Both the position numbers and the translations under genes were made by a program. Shown one piece after another: positions 33,992 to 42,465 of a DNA stretch of 64,000 bases. The stretch is taken from assembly GCF_002303925.1 (NCBI RefSeq), contig NZ_MRCS01000029.1, forward strand, positions 1-64,000. Direction: 5' to 3'. This DNA comes from Pseudomonas sp. ACN8. GTDB taxonomy: Bacteria; Pseudomonadota; Gammaproteobacteria; Pseudomonadales; Pseudomonadaceae. Within the stretch, counting starts at the first letter, position 1; each line of letters begins with the position of its first letter. The notes beneath the pieces were generated by a model. The model worked only from the letters and a program-made list of their open reading frames with translations, was not told the DNA's origin and did no database searches.

Positions 33992-35058
33992 TACGCTAGC
34001 AACTCAAGATGCTGGACAATTTCTTGAATGCGCTCTTCATAATTTTTCATACGTTCTTGTGCACTCTCCCATACAGGGCCACTCCATGGTCGTCCAGCTT
34101 GGTCCATGACGCGGGTATCATCTTGTGTAATGCTGAATATTGGTTTTCCGTGTTCTTGCATTAGTGGGGCAAGACTCTGAAAGTCTCGAATCCGCGTTAC
34201 GACAACGTTATCTCCAGCCAAACCGGATGTGAGGTCTGAAGTGTCGGTATTGAATTTTCTTAGCATGGGGAACAGCGTGCTTTCTGCTTTCGTCGGAATA
34301 CGCTCCATCCACATACGGTAGCTTGGTTTTGGCTGGCCACCGAAAATTTTAAAATTCTGCAGAATTATGCCAAGAAATTGCGGTCGGCCTTGTTTTACAG
34401 GTAAGTCGAGAGCCTTGAAGTTCTCGTAAATTTGTTGGTGCTCATCAATCCATCTTTCGATAATTGACGTCAAGGTGCCAATTGCTTGTACATTGAAACG
34501 GTCAGGAGATGTAGGTACAAAAAAGCCATCACAGGTTAAGAAACACGATCTAGTGAGAGCGCCGGAGCTTGGGCCTACGTCGATAAGTATATAGTCGATA
34601 TTGTTTTCTGCGCCGTACCTATCTAATAAATCTCCTAACGCAACATAGGTTCTTTTTTCGTGTGTTTTATTTGAGAAGCGTTGGACGTGTGCTTCGGCTA
34701 GCGCATCTTCAATGCTGCTTAACGCAACATCCCCGCGAAGCAGTTCGAGATTTTCTTTAATATTGATCGTCTTAACACTTTCTAGGTCGATTTGTGCGAT
34801 TTCACCTTCTAGTCTGGGTATTAATATTTCAAGAAGGCTTATTCCACCGAGCTTTTGCTCTACACCTGTTTGACGTTCTTTTTCATCGAGTTCGGCAAGG
34901 AGTGGTGCAAGCATTAACTCCGTCAAGTTGCACTGTGGATCTGCGTCAATAGCTAAAACTTTTTTCCCTGTGGCTGCTAGATAATGAGCCAGGTTGAACG
35001 TGGTGGTGGTTTTAGAAACCCCACCTTTATGGTTATAAAGCGTGATAATTTTTGTCAT
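33991..35058 (-). CDS. ParA/MinD-like ATPase
   Basis: A 355-residue P-loop ATPase of the ParA/Soj class. The deviant Walker A KGGVSKTT has K11 and K16, and DADPQCNL and IDYILIDVGPSSG (Walker B) follow. The rest is typical up to VPTSPDRFNVQAIG. Length is long for ParA, with an added C-terminal ~100 residues ending in a coiled coil. No ParB or centromere repeats are near, so plasmid partitioning is unlikely. GGAG lies 6 bases before the ATG at 35058; longer starts fall inside the nrdB terminator. Its product pairs with the cyclase-like gene, whose start overlaps its stop. Confidence 0.85.
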   Translation of the reverse strand: MTKIITLYNHKGGVSKTTTTFNLAHYLAATGKKVLAIDADPQCNLTELMLAPLLAELDEKERQTGVEQKLGGISLLEILIPRLEGEIAQIDLESVKTINIKENLELLRGDVALSSIEDALAEAHVQRFSNKTHEKRTYVALGDLLDRYGAENNIDYILIDVGPSSGALTRSCFLTCDGFFVPTSPDRFNVQAIGTLTSIIERWIDEHQQIYENFKALDLPVKQGRPQFLGIILQNFKIFGGQPKPSYRMWMERIPTKAESTLFPMLRKFNTDTSDLTSGLAGDNVVVTRIRDFQSLAPLMQEHGKPIFSITQDDTRVMDQAGRPWSGPVWESAQERMKNYEERIQEIVQHLELLA

Positions 35059-35070
35059 ATTGAACTCCAT

Positions 35071-35099
35071 AAAAAAGCCCTGCATGGCAGGGCTTTTTT
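35071..35099 (-). terminator. Terminator after nrdB, in the leader of the ParA-like gene
   Basis: AAAAAAGCCCTGC and GCAGGGCTTTTTT, 13-bp perfect stem with a 3-base loop. It ends transcription of nrdB, but it also lies downstream of a candidate promoter for the ParA-like gene. Confidence 0.9.
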
Positions 35100-35133
35100 A
35101 GGAAGCGTCCCTGACATCCAAGTAAGGAACACT

Positions 35134-35162
35134 TTTATATCATGGCGCTACGCTATCATCAA
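35134..35162 (-). promoter_or_regulatory. Candidate sigma-70 promoter of the ParA/cyclase pair
   Basis: TTGATG (35162-35157), 17 bases, TATAAA (35139-35134), reading left, overlapping the nrdB stop. Transcripts would cross the terminator hairpin before the ATG at 35058. Confidence 0.55.
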
Positions 35163-36406
35163 TCCCAGCTCAAAGCCCCACCAGTCTGATACTCAATAAC
35201 CCGAGTCTCAAAGAAATTCTTCTCTTTCTTCAAGTCCATAATCTCGCTCATCCAAGGGAACGGGTTAGTCGTCCCTGGATACTCTTCTTTAAGACCAATC
35301 TGCGACAGGCGACGGTTAGCAATGAACTTGAGGTAGTCCTCCATCATCGCCGCGTTCATGCCCAATACCCCACGAGGCATGGTGTCACGCGCGTATTCGA
35401 TCTCCAGCTGAGTGCCCTGCAGAATCATCTGCGAAGCTTCTTCCTTCATCTCGGCATCCCACAAATGCGGGTTTTCGATTTTGATCTGGTTGATCACGTC
35501 GATGCCGAAGTTCAGGTGCATGGATTCGTCGCGCAGGATGTATTGGAACTGCTCGGCGACGCCGGTCATTTTGTTGCGGCGGCCCATGGAGAGGATCTGG
35601 GTGAAGCCGCAGTAGAAGAAGATGCCTTCCAGAACGCAGTAGTAGGCGATCAGGTTGCGCAGCAGTTCTTTGTCGGTTTCGACGGTGCCGGTTTCGAACT
35701 TCGGATCGGAGATCGAACGGGTGTATTTCAGGCCCCAGGTGGCTTTTTTCGCGACCGACGGGATCTCGTGGTACATGTTGAAGATTTCGCCTTCATCCAT
35801 GGCCAGCGATTCGATGCAGTACTGGTAGGCGTGGGTGTGGATCGCCTCTTCGAAGGCCTGGCGCAGGATGTACTGGCGGCATTCCGGGTTGGTGATCAGG
35901 CGGTACACGGCCAGGACCAGGTTGTTGGCAACCAGGGAGTCGGCGGTGGAGAAGAAGCCGAGGTTGCGCATCACGATGCGGCGCTCGTCGTCGGTCAGGC
36001 CTTCCGGGTTTTTCCAGAGGGCGATGTCGGCGGTCATGTTGACTTCTTGCGGCATCCAGTGGTTTGCGCAGCCGTCCAGGTACTTCTGCCAGGCCCAGTC
36101 GTACTTGAAGGGTACGAGTTGGTTGAGGTCGGCGCGGCAGTTGATCATGCGCTTTTCGTCAACGGCGACACGGGCGGAGGCGCCTTCGAGTTCGGCGAGG
36201 CCTTCGGCGACGTCGAGGGAATCCAGGGCCGCTTTGGCGCGGGCAACGGCGGCGGAGTCAGAAGCGGTCACGGCACGGGCTTCCAGGGCGGCGGCACCGC
36301 CGGCGCTGTCGAGACGGTCCATGTTGGCTTCGGTGGCGTGGCCAGCGTTGGCGCTCTTGACTGCTACTTCCGTGTCTTCTTTGTCGAATTCGTCCCAGCT
36401 CAGCAT
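35159..36406 (-). CDS. nrdB: Class Ia ribonucleotide reductase, small subunit
   Basis: A 415-residue R2 subunit. The iron-ligand motifs are E-x2-H types in FEEAIHTHAYQYCIESL and DESMHLNFGI, with AYYCVLEGIFFYCGFTQ between them. The length and N-terminal extension fit Pseudomonas NrdB. It supplies the tyrosyl radical for deoxynucleotide synthesis. ATG 36406 gives the normal N-terminus MLSWDEFD. The large subunit gene nrdA is not adjacent and was not seen anywhere in the window. A NrdR-box-like site lies about 440 bases upstream. Confidence 0.93.
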   Translation of the reverse strand: MLSWDEFDKEDTEVAVKSANAGHATEANMDRLDSAGGAAALEARAVTASDSAAVARAKAALDSLDVAEGLAELEGASARVAVDEKRMINCRADLNQLVPFKYDWAWQKYLDGCANHWMPQEVNMTADIALWKNPEGLTDDERRIVMRNLGFFSTADSLVANNLVLAVYRLITNPECRQYILRQAFEEAIHTHAYQYCIESLAMDEGEIFNMYHEIPSVAKKATWGLKYTRSISDPKFETGTVETDKELLRNLIAYYCVLEGIFFYCGFTQILSMGRRNKMTGVAEQFQYILRDESMHLNFGIDVINQIKIENPHLWDAEMKEEASQMILQGTQLEIEYARDTMPRGVLGMNAAMMEDYLKFIANRRLSQIGLKEEYPGTTNPFPWMSEIMDLKKEKNFFETRVIEYQTGGALSWD

Positions 36407-36844
36407 GACGTGTCGTCTCCTGCGTGAGGGCCAGTGTGCCCGTGTGAAATTGGATGGTCGGTTTTTCACACGGCCTTACTGGCCGCGTTGGATCTAAAGG
36501 AATCGTTTTTTGCGGCAGCTATACGCAGGCATCAAACAGAATTTTGTACGGGGTTCCGAGAGCCACTGATGGGCGCAGCAAGCGTTGATCGCATGTGCGG
36601 GGCTTCAGACTGGCTTTTCGTCCCTGTAAGGGAATATTGCAGGCCCGTTTAAGGCCGCATTATAGGGAAGTTTTGCGTGCTGTGGTGCGGCGAAATGGCT
36701 CACGGATCGGTCGACGGGGGCCGTTTTTCGGTTGGAGTGAGGGTTTACAGGGCTTTGAAGGGCGTTGGCGGGGGAAGATTTTTTTTCCTGATTTTTTGCC
36801 CCGGATTATTTTTGTTCAAGAAATAACCAAAAAAGGCTTTTTTC

Positions 36845-36860
36845 ACTACATCTTGTGTTT
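36845..36860 (-). promoter_or_regulatory. NrdR-box-like site upstream of nrdB
   Basis: On the minus strand the 16-mer is close to the NrdR consensus ACACWATATATWGTGT (about 13 of 16). No clear second box was seen, although NrdR boxes usually come in pairs. Confidence 0.4.
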
Positions 36861-36893
36861 CGGTGGGGTTTTCTCAGGCTCCAGACACAACTA

Positions 36894-36913
36894 AGCCCGA
36901 CCGAAGTCGGGCT
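36894..36913 (-). terminator. Hairpin after the DG-repeat gene
   Basis: AGCCCGAC-TTCG-GTCGGGCT on the minus strand: 8-bp stem with a stable UUCG tetraloop, 20 bases past the stop. The following tract is only weakly T-rich. Confidence 0.65.
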
Positions 36914-36932
36914 GTGAAGTCACGCTGGTGGA

Positions 36933-37208
36933 TCAGCTCAGGCGAGCGGCACCGACGTGGTCTGCACCATCGGCGGCAAGGCGGGCGGCACCGGTGTGGT
37001 CAGCGCCGTCGGAGGCGAGTTTGCCTGCGCCAATGTGATCGGCACCATCGGCGGCGAGACGGGCGGCGCCAGTGTGGTCAGAGCCGTCGGAAGCGACAGC
37101 GGCTTCAGTGGTGTAAGCAGCCGAGCCGGTGCGGTCGTAACCATCGGCGGCGAAGGTGTTGGCAGCCAGTACGGAGAGGGTCAGGGCGAGGATCAGTTGG
37201 GTTTTCAT
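36933..37208 (-). CDS. Secreted small protein with tandem DG-x-DHxGA repeats
   Basis: A 91-residue protein with a signal peptide (MKTQLILALTLSVLAANTFA, cleavage near residue 20). The mature part has four tandem units of about 13 residues on the plan (A/S)DG(A/S)DH-x-GA-x2-L. The fixed Asp, Gly, Asp and His positions suggest metal binding, but I know of no such function. CTGGAG precedes the ATG. It is monocistronic with a hairpin after the stop. Confidence 0.75.
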   Translation of the reverse strand: MKTQLILALTLSVLAANTFAADGYDRTGSAAYTTEAAVASDGSDHTGAARLAADGADHIGAGKLASDGADHTGAARLAADGADHVGAARLS

Positions 37209-37397
37209 GGTTGTTGCTCCAGTTTTGTAAGCGTTGTTTGTCTTGGGTTGAAATGAATACTACGCCGATGAATTCGATTAAAAAGCGCAAATAAATGCTT
37301 AAAATAATCGATTTAATCGATCGTTAAGGTTCGGCGTTTCATCTACCTAATCGCGGCGGGTGGGTCGAACCTTTCGGGGGAGGGGTGAAGCAGGAGA

Positions 37398-37661
37398 TCA
37401 GCCGTTGGAGCAGCCATTGCCCATCATGCTGTAGCGCAGGATGTGCCGTTGGCCGTGGGAGTCTTCGTATTCCATTTTCATCGGCACAACTTCACACACA
37501 TTCGGCGCTTCGCTCATGGAGATCACTTTGGCGATGTCCAGATGGGTGGAGTAGGTGTATTCCTCTATTGCTGGTTGTTGCTGCGCGACATCAGTTGGGA
37601 CCTCGTTTGCCATGGCGGTTGCGCACAGACTGCTGAGAGCCAGAACCAATAAAGCTTTCAT
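37398..37661 (-). CDS. DUF2790 exported protein
   Basis: An 87-residue exported protein with a signal peptide (MKALLVLALSSLCATAMA). The mature part YTYSTHLDIAKVISMSEAPNVCEVVPMKMEYEDSHGQRHILRYSMMGNGC matches DUF2790, a small family nearly confined to Pseudomonas. Two cysteines could form a disulfide. The ATG at 37661 was chosen; an upstream frame to 37769 is basic and non-coding in character. The function is unknown. Confidence 0.8.
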   Translation of the reverse strand: MKALLVLALSSLCATAMANEVPTDVAQQQPAIEEYTYSTHLDIAKVISMSEAPNVCEVVPMKMEYEDSHGQRHILRYSMMGNGCSNG

Positions 37662-37901
37662 TTGAAATTTACCTTTTAGAGGTCGAAAGGGGGCACGCAA
37701 TCTTTTTGGGATTGCGTGTGGAGCTTCAGTACCAGGGTGTTTGATTAACTGCCTTCGTGGGGGCTGCAACTGGGTTAATCAGGTTGCCTTGTTGGCGTGG
37801 CTGATTTTAGGTGGGCGCGCCTCGTCCATATAGCCGTGGTTTTGATAAACACTTTTGACAGATCCTGTAACAATCCCTGAATAGCCGCTTCTTTTGCAGG
37901 C

Positions 37902-38129
37902 GCGAGCTTGCTCGCGATGAGCCAGAGAGCGCCGCGGGGTGTCAGATTGGGCGCGTTATCGTTGACGACCATCGCGAGCGAGCTCGCTCCTACAGGTGCC
38001 GCGGTGGTTGTGGAAGCGAGCTTGCTCGCGATGAGCCGGAGAGCACTGCGGGGTGTCAGGTTGGGCGCGTTATCGTTGGCGACCATCGCGAGCAGGCTCG
38101 CTCCCACAGGTACAGCGGTGGTAGTGGGT
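37902..38129. repeat. Tandemly duplicated 114-bp REP block
   Basis: Two direct copies, 37902-38015 and 38016-38129, each with an inverted pair of REP units and an almost identical spacer containing GTTGGGCGCGTTATCGTTG-like sequence. The four REP units carry small differences (GCGAGCGAGCTCGC and GCGAGCAGGCTCGC). Confidence 0.85.
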
Positions 38130-38249
38130 TTGACGGTTTTTCACGACAATTTGTAGGGGCTTGTTACTACCATCGTCGAATGGTTCTATAGCCCCGGCCC
38201 GGCTAAAACGTGGTCATACAAAAACAACTATTCCACCGAGGTAAGAAAG

Positions 38250-40205
38250 ATGAGTGCGGCTTCCCTGTATCCCGTTCGTCCCGAGGTTCTGGCTAACACG
38301 CTGACCGACGAGGCGACCTACAAGGCGATGTACCAGCAGTCGGTCGTCAACCCCGACGGCTTCTGGCGCGAGCAAGCCAAGCGCCTCGACTGGATCAAGC
38401 CTTTTACCACGGTGAAGCAGACTTCCTTCGACGATCACCACGTCGACATCAAATGGTTCGCCGACGGCACCCTGAACGTTTCCTACAACTGCCTCGACCG
38501 TCATCTGGCCGAGCGCGGCGATCAGGTCGCGATTATCTGGGAGGGTGATGACCCTGCCGAAAGCCGCCACATCACTTACCGCGAGCTGCACGAGCAAGTG
38601 TGCAAGTTCGCCAACGCCCTGCGTGGTCAGGACGTGCACCGCGGCGACGTGGTGACCATCTATATGCCGATGATCCCCGAAGCCGTGGTCGCCATGCTGG
38701 CCTGTACCCGGATCGGCGCGATTCACTCGGTGGTGTTCGGCGGGTTCTCGCCGGAAGCCCTGGCCGGTCGCATCATCGACTGCAAATCCAAAGTGGTGAT
38801 CACCGCCGACGAAGGCATTCGTGCCGGCAAGAAAATCCCGCTCAAGGCCAACGTCGACGACGCACTGACCAACCCGGAAACCAGCAGCATCCAGAAAGTC
38901 ATCGTGTGCCAGCGCACCGGTGGCGACATCAAGTGGAACCAGCATCGCGACATCTGGTTCGAGGACCTGATGAAAGTGGCGGGCACCGTGTGCGCGCCGA
39001 AAGAAATGGGTGCTGAAGAAGCGCTGTTCATCCTTTACACCTCCGGCTCCACCGGCAAGCCGAAGGGCGTGCAGCACACCACCGGCGGCTATCTGTTGTA
39101 CGCCGCAATGACCCACGAGCGTGTGTTCGACTACCGCCCGGGCGAGATCTACTGGTGCACCGCCGACGTCGGTTGGGTCACCGGCCACAGCTATATCGTC
39201 TACGGCCCGCTGGCCAACGGCGCGACCACGCTGCTGTTCGAAGGCGTGCCGAACTACCCGGACATCACCCGGGTGGCGAAGATCGTCGACAAGCACAAGG
39301 TCAACATTCTCTACACCGCACCGACTGCGATCCGCGCCATGATGGCCTCGGGCACCGCCGCTGTTGAAGGCGCGGATGGCAGCAGCCTGCGCCTGTTGGG
39401 TTCGGTGGGCGAGCCGATCAACCCGGAAGCCTGGGACTGGTACTACAAGAATGTCGGCAAGTCCCGTTGCCCGATCGTCGACACCTGGTGGCAGACCGAA
39501 ACCGGCGGCAACATGATGAGCCCGCTACCGGGTGCTCATGCGCTCAAGCCTGGTTCTGCGGCGCGTCCGTTCTTCGGCGTGGTGCCGGCACTGGTGGACA
39601 ACCTGGGCAACATCGTCGAAGGCGAGGCCGAGGGCAACCTGGTGATTCTCGATTCGTGGCCGGGCCAGGCGCGTACGCTGTTTGGCGATCATGACCGCTT
39701 CGTTGATACCTACTTCAAGACCTTCCGTGGCATGTACTTCACCGGTGACGGTGCGCGTCGTGATGCCGATGGTTACTACTGGATCACCGGTCGCGTAGAC
39801 GACGTGCTCAACGTGTCCGGCCACCGCATGGGCACCGCCGAGATCGAAAGCGCGATGGTCGCTCACCCGAAAGTCGCCGAAGCCGCTGTGGTCGGTGTGC
39901 CGCACGACATCAAGGGGCAGGGCATCTATGTCTATGTCACCCTTAAAAACGGCGAAGAGCCGAACGAGCAGTTGCGCCTGGAACTGAAAAACTGGGTGCG
40001 CAAGGAGATCGGCCCGATTGCTTCGCCGGATGTCATCCAGTGGGCGCCGGGGCTGCCGAAGACTCGCTCGGGCAAGATCATGCGCCGGATTCTGCGCAAG
40101 ATTGCGACGGCTGAATATGATGGGTTGGGTGATATCTCCACCCTGGCTGATCCGAGTGTGGTGCAGCATTTGATTGATACGCACAAGACGATGAATGTCG
40201 CGTAA
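38250..40205 (+). CDS. acsA: Acetyl-CoA synthetase
   Basis: A 651-residue AMP-forming acetyl-CoA synthetase. The ATP-binding TSGSTGKPKGVQHTTGGY, the acetate-pocket and core motifs DTWWQTETGG and YFTGDGARRD, and the C-terminal PKTRSGKIMRR with the acetylatable lysine are all present. It activates acetate to acetyl-CoA in the cytosol. GAGGTAAG precedes the ATG. A strong terminator follows at 40226-40264. The following aot/aru gene order supports acsA by synteny. Confidence 0.96.
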   Translation: MSAASLYPVRPEVLANTLTDEATYKAMYQQSVVNPDGFWREQAKRLDWIKPFTTVKQTSFDDHHVDIKWFADGTLNVSYNCLDRHLAERGDQVAIIWEGDDPAESRHITYRELHEQVCKFANALRGQDVHRGDVVTIYMPMIPEAVVAMLACTRIGAIHSVVFGGFSPEALAGRIIDCKSKVVITADEGIRAGKKIPLKANVDDALTNPETSSIQKVIVCQRTGGDIKWNQHRDIWFEDLMKVAGTVCAPKEMGAEEALFILYTSGSTGKPKGVQHTTGGYLLYAAMTHERVFDYRPGEIYWCTADVGWVTGHSYIVYGPLANGATTLLFEGVPNYPDITRVAKIVDKHKVNILYTAPTAIRAMMASGTAAVEGADGSSLRLLGSVGEPINPEAWDWYYKNVGKSRCPIVDTWWQTETGGNMMSPLPGAHALKPGSAARPFFGVVPALVDNLGNIVEGEAEGNLVILDSWPGQARTLFGDHDRFVDTYFKTFRGMYFTGDGARRDADGYYWITGRVDDVLNVSGHRMGTAEIESAMVAHPKVAEAAVVGVPHDIKGQGIYVYVTLKNGEEPNEQLRLELKNWVRKEIGPIASPDVIQWAPGLPKTRSGKIMRRILRKIATAEYDGLGDISTLADPSVVQHLIDTHKTMNVA

Positions 40206-40225
40206 GCGGCAGCTCTGAGTCACTG

Positions 40226-40264
40226 AAAGCCCCGTCAGGTGTTGAGCCTGGCGGGGCTTTTTTG
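40226..40264 (+). terminator. Rho-independent terminator after acsA
   Basis: AAAGCCCCGTCAGG, 7-base loop, CCTGGCGGGGCTTT and a following T run. Confidence 0.93.
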
Positions 40265-40294
40265 TGCCTGGGGGGGTGTTGGCTGGGCTGGCCT

Positions 40295-40392
40295 CATTGC
40301 TAGCAGGCTAGCTCCCACAGGGGAGTTGGGGGGGGGATGAAAGTTATGGGCACGACACAAAACCATTGTGGGAGCTAGCCTGCTAGCGATGG
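40295..40392. repeat. Variant REP pair with GCTAGCAGGCTAGC core
   Basis: CATTGCTAGCAGGCTAGCTC and the inverse GTGGGAGCTAGCCTGCTAGC. The usual GCGAGC arms are GCTAGC here in both units. Confidence 0.85.
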
Positions 40393-40907
40393 CGGTCTGT
40401 CAGACAGCAATTAAACGCGGGCCAATAAATATCGGCTTCAGCCGCAGGACAATTCCTACTGTTACCTACATTCTTTCAGGTTACTGAATGTGTAACCGCA
40501 TCGCGCCAATACGGGGCATTGGGAAACGCCGGGGGGTAAATCCGGGCCTGAAATGCGCCTCTAAAAAATAAGCCACTACACTGCGCTTGCCGGATTAGAA
40601 GGGTTTGCCAATAATAGGCCCGCAATTTGCAATATAGATCGGTTCAATGTCTTTTGCTCTTGCATGATTTTGCAGGGCTGTCAACGCGCTAAAACGACTT
40701 TCTCAGTGCTTCTGTAATTAGTTGTCGCATTGAAGAAATATCGGCCTCGGGCCTGTCGTTAGAATGCCGATCACTCGCTCGTCGTTGCTCGTGTTGAATT
40801 TCAACACCCGCTTCCCAAGACGTAGCACTGCTTTCTGGTTCCACTCACTCGCATATTGGGCTGTCGCTCACTCTGCCGTTTTTGCCCTTTACCGATGGAG
40901 TCCCAAG
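40393..40907 (+). other. Non-coding leader of the aot operon
   Basis: About 515 bases without a supported gene. It carries an ArgR-type half-site at 40723-40738 and AT-rich promoter-like sequence around 40620-40740. No second REP or RNA gene was recognised. Confidence 0.5.
40723..40738 (+). promoter_or_regulatory. ArgR half-site upstream of aotJ
   Basis: TGTCGC, 8 bases, AA: the ArgR half-site pattern TGTCGC-N8-AA described for Pseudomonas ArgR. Confidence 0.6.
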
Positions 40908-41684
40908 ATGAAGAAACTCGTGCTGCTTGGCGCCCTGGCACTGTCCGTGCTGTCCATGCCAACCTTCGCCGATGAAAAACCTCTGAAAATCGGTATCGAG
41001 GCGGCTTACCCTCCGTTCGCGTCCAAGGCTCCGGACGGCAGCATCGTTGGTTTCGACTACGACATCGGCAATGCATTGTGTGAAGAGATGAAGGTCAAGT
41101 GCGTGTGGGTCGAGCAAGAGTTCGACGGCCTGATCCCGGCACTGAAAGTGCGAAAGATCGACGCGATCCTGTCGTCCATGTCGATCACCGAAGATCGCAA
41201 GAAGTCCGTGGACTTCACCAACAAGTACTACAACACCCCGGCTCGCCTGGTCATGAAGGCCGGCACTCAAGTCAGCGAAGGCCTGACCGAGCTCAAGGGC
41301 AAGAACATCGGCGTGCAGCGTGGTTCGATCCACGAGCGTTTCGCCCGCGAAGTCCTGGCCCCGCTGGGTGCCGAGATCAAGCCTTACGGTTCGCAGAACG
41401 AAATTTACCTCGACGTGGCCGCCGGCCGCCTCGACGGCACCGTGGCAGACGCTACGCTTCTGGATGACGGTTTCCTGAAAACCGACGCCGGTAAAGGTTT
41501 CGCCTTCGTCGGCCCTGCGTTCACCGACGTCAAATACTTCGGCGACGGCGTAGGCATCGCGGTGCGCAAAGGCGACAAGGAAGATCTGGACAAGCTCAAC
41601 AACGCTATCGCCGCTATTCGTGCGAACGGCAAGTACCAGCAAATCCAGGACAAGTACTTCGCCTTCGATATCTACGGCAAGTAA
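40908..41684 (+). CDS. aotJ: Arginine/ornithine-binding periplasmic protein
   Basis: A 258-residue class II solute-binding protein with a signal peptide (MKKLVLLGALALSVLSMPTFA). It is of the LAO/HisJ type: IGIEAAYPPFASKAPDGSIVGFDYDIG and SSMSITEDRKKSVDFT line the basic amino-acid site. It delivers arginine and ornithine to the AotQM permease. GATGGAG lies 7 bases before the ATG. First gene of aotJ-Q-M-P; the order and the following argR match P. aeruginosa PA0888-PA0893. Confidence 0.92.
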   Translation: MKKLVLLGALALSVLSMPTFADEKPLKIGIEAAYPPFASKAPDGSIVGFDYDIGNALCEEMKVKCVWVEQEFDGLIPALKVRKIDAILSSMSITEDRKKSVDFTNKYYNTPARLVMKAGTQVSEGLTELKGKNIGVQRGSIHERFAREVLAPLGAEIKPYGSQNEIYLDVAAGRLDGTVADATLLDDGFLKTDAGKGFAFVGPAFTDVKYFGDGVGIAVRKGDKEDLDKLNNAIAAIRANGKYQQIQDKYFAFDIYGK

Positions 41685-41775
41685 TACGTCCCAGCGACAA
41701 GTCCGAAATGGCGCAAGCAACAGGATCTCTGAGGTTTGCGCCATTTTTTCATCCCAACTTTCGAGGACCTGAATC

Positions 41776-42465
41776 ATGTTGAAAGGCTACGGGGCTGTCA
41801 TCCTCGATGGCGCTTGGCTGACGCTTCAGCTCGCCTTGTCGTCCATGGCCATGGCCATCGTTCTGGGTCTGATCGGCGTGGCACTGCGTCTGTCGCCGGT
41901 GCGCTGGCTGGCCTGGCTGGGCGACCTGTATTCCACGGTGATCCGCGGTATTCCCGACCTGGTGCTGATCCTGCTGATTTTCTACGGCGGCCAGGACCTG
42001 CTCAACCGCGTCGCACCGCTGCTCGGCTTTGACGAGTACATCGACCTGAACCCGTTGGCCGCCGGTATCGGCACCCTGGGCTTCATCTTCGGTGCGTACC
42101 TGTCGGAAACCTTCCGTGGCGCCTTCATGGCGATCCCCAAGGGCCAGGCTGAAGCCGGCATGGCTTACGGCATGAGCAGTTTCCAGGTGTTCTTCCGGGT
42201 GTTGGTGCCACAGATGATTCGCCTGGCGATTCCGGGTTTCACCAACAACTGGCTGGTATTGACCAAGGCTACCGCGCTGATTTCGGTGGTGGGTCTGCAA
42301 GACATGATGTTCAAGGCCAAGCAGGCGGCCGATGCCACCCGCGAGCCTTTCACCTTCTTCCTCGCAGTGGCGGCGATGTACCTGGTGATCACCAGTGTGT
42401 CGTTGCTGGCATTGCGTCACCTTGAGAAGCGCTACTCGGTAGGCGTAAGGGCGGCTGATCTATGA
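41776..42465 (+). CDS. aotQ: ABC transporter permease AotQ
   Basis: A 229-residue permease of the polar-amino-acid (HisQ) type with five to six membrane helices and the EAA loop (EAGMAYGMSSFQVFFRVLVPQ) that docks the ATPase. It pairs with AotM, whose start overlaps its stop by 4 bases, to form the inner-membrane channel for arginine and ornithine. Confidence 0.92.
   Translation: MLKGYGAVILDGAWLTLQLALSSMAMAIVLGLIGVALRLSPVRWLAWLGDLYSTVIRGIPDLVLILLIFYGGQDLLNRVAPLLGFDEYIDLNPLAAGIGTLGFIFGAYLSETFRGAFMAIPKGQAEAGMAYGMSSFQVFFRVLVPQMIRLAIPGFTNNWLVLTKATALISVVGLQDMMFKAKQAADATREPFTFFLAVAAMYLVITSVSLLALRHLEKRYSVGVRAADL

Larger units (their letters stand above)
36407..36932 (-). other. Long nrdB upstream region
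   Basis: About 525 bases with no supported gene. It contains a NrdR-box-like sequence (36845-36860) and the hairpin at 36894-36913. Its length suggests a long 5' leader or the scar of a lost gene; nrdA is commonly found upstream of nrdB in pseudomonads. Confidence 0.5.

Noticed and set aside
33991..35058. Plasmid partitioning ParA
   Set aside because: No ParB gene, origin or centromere-like iterons occur nearby.
38214..39296. A 360-codon open frame antisense to acsA
   Set aside because: Shadow of acsA, with no motif or ribosome binding site.
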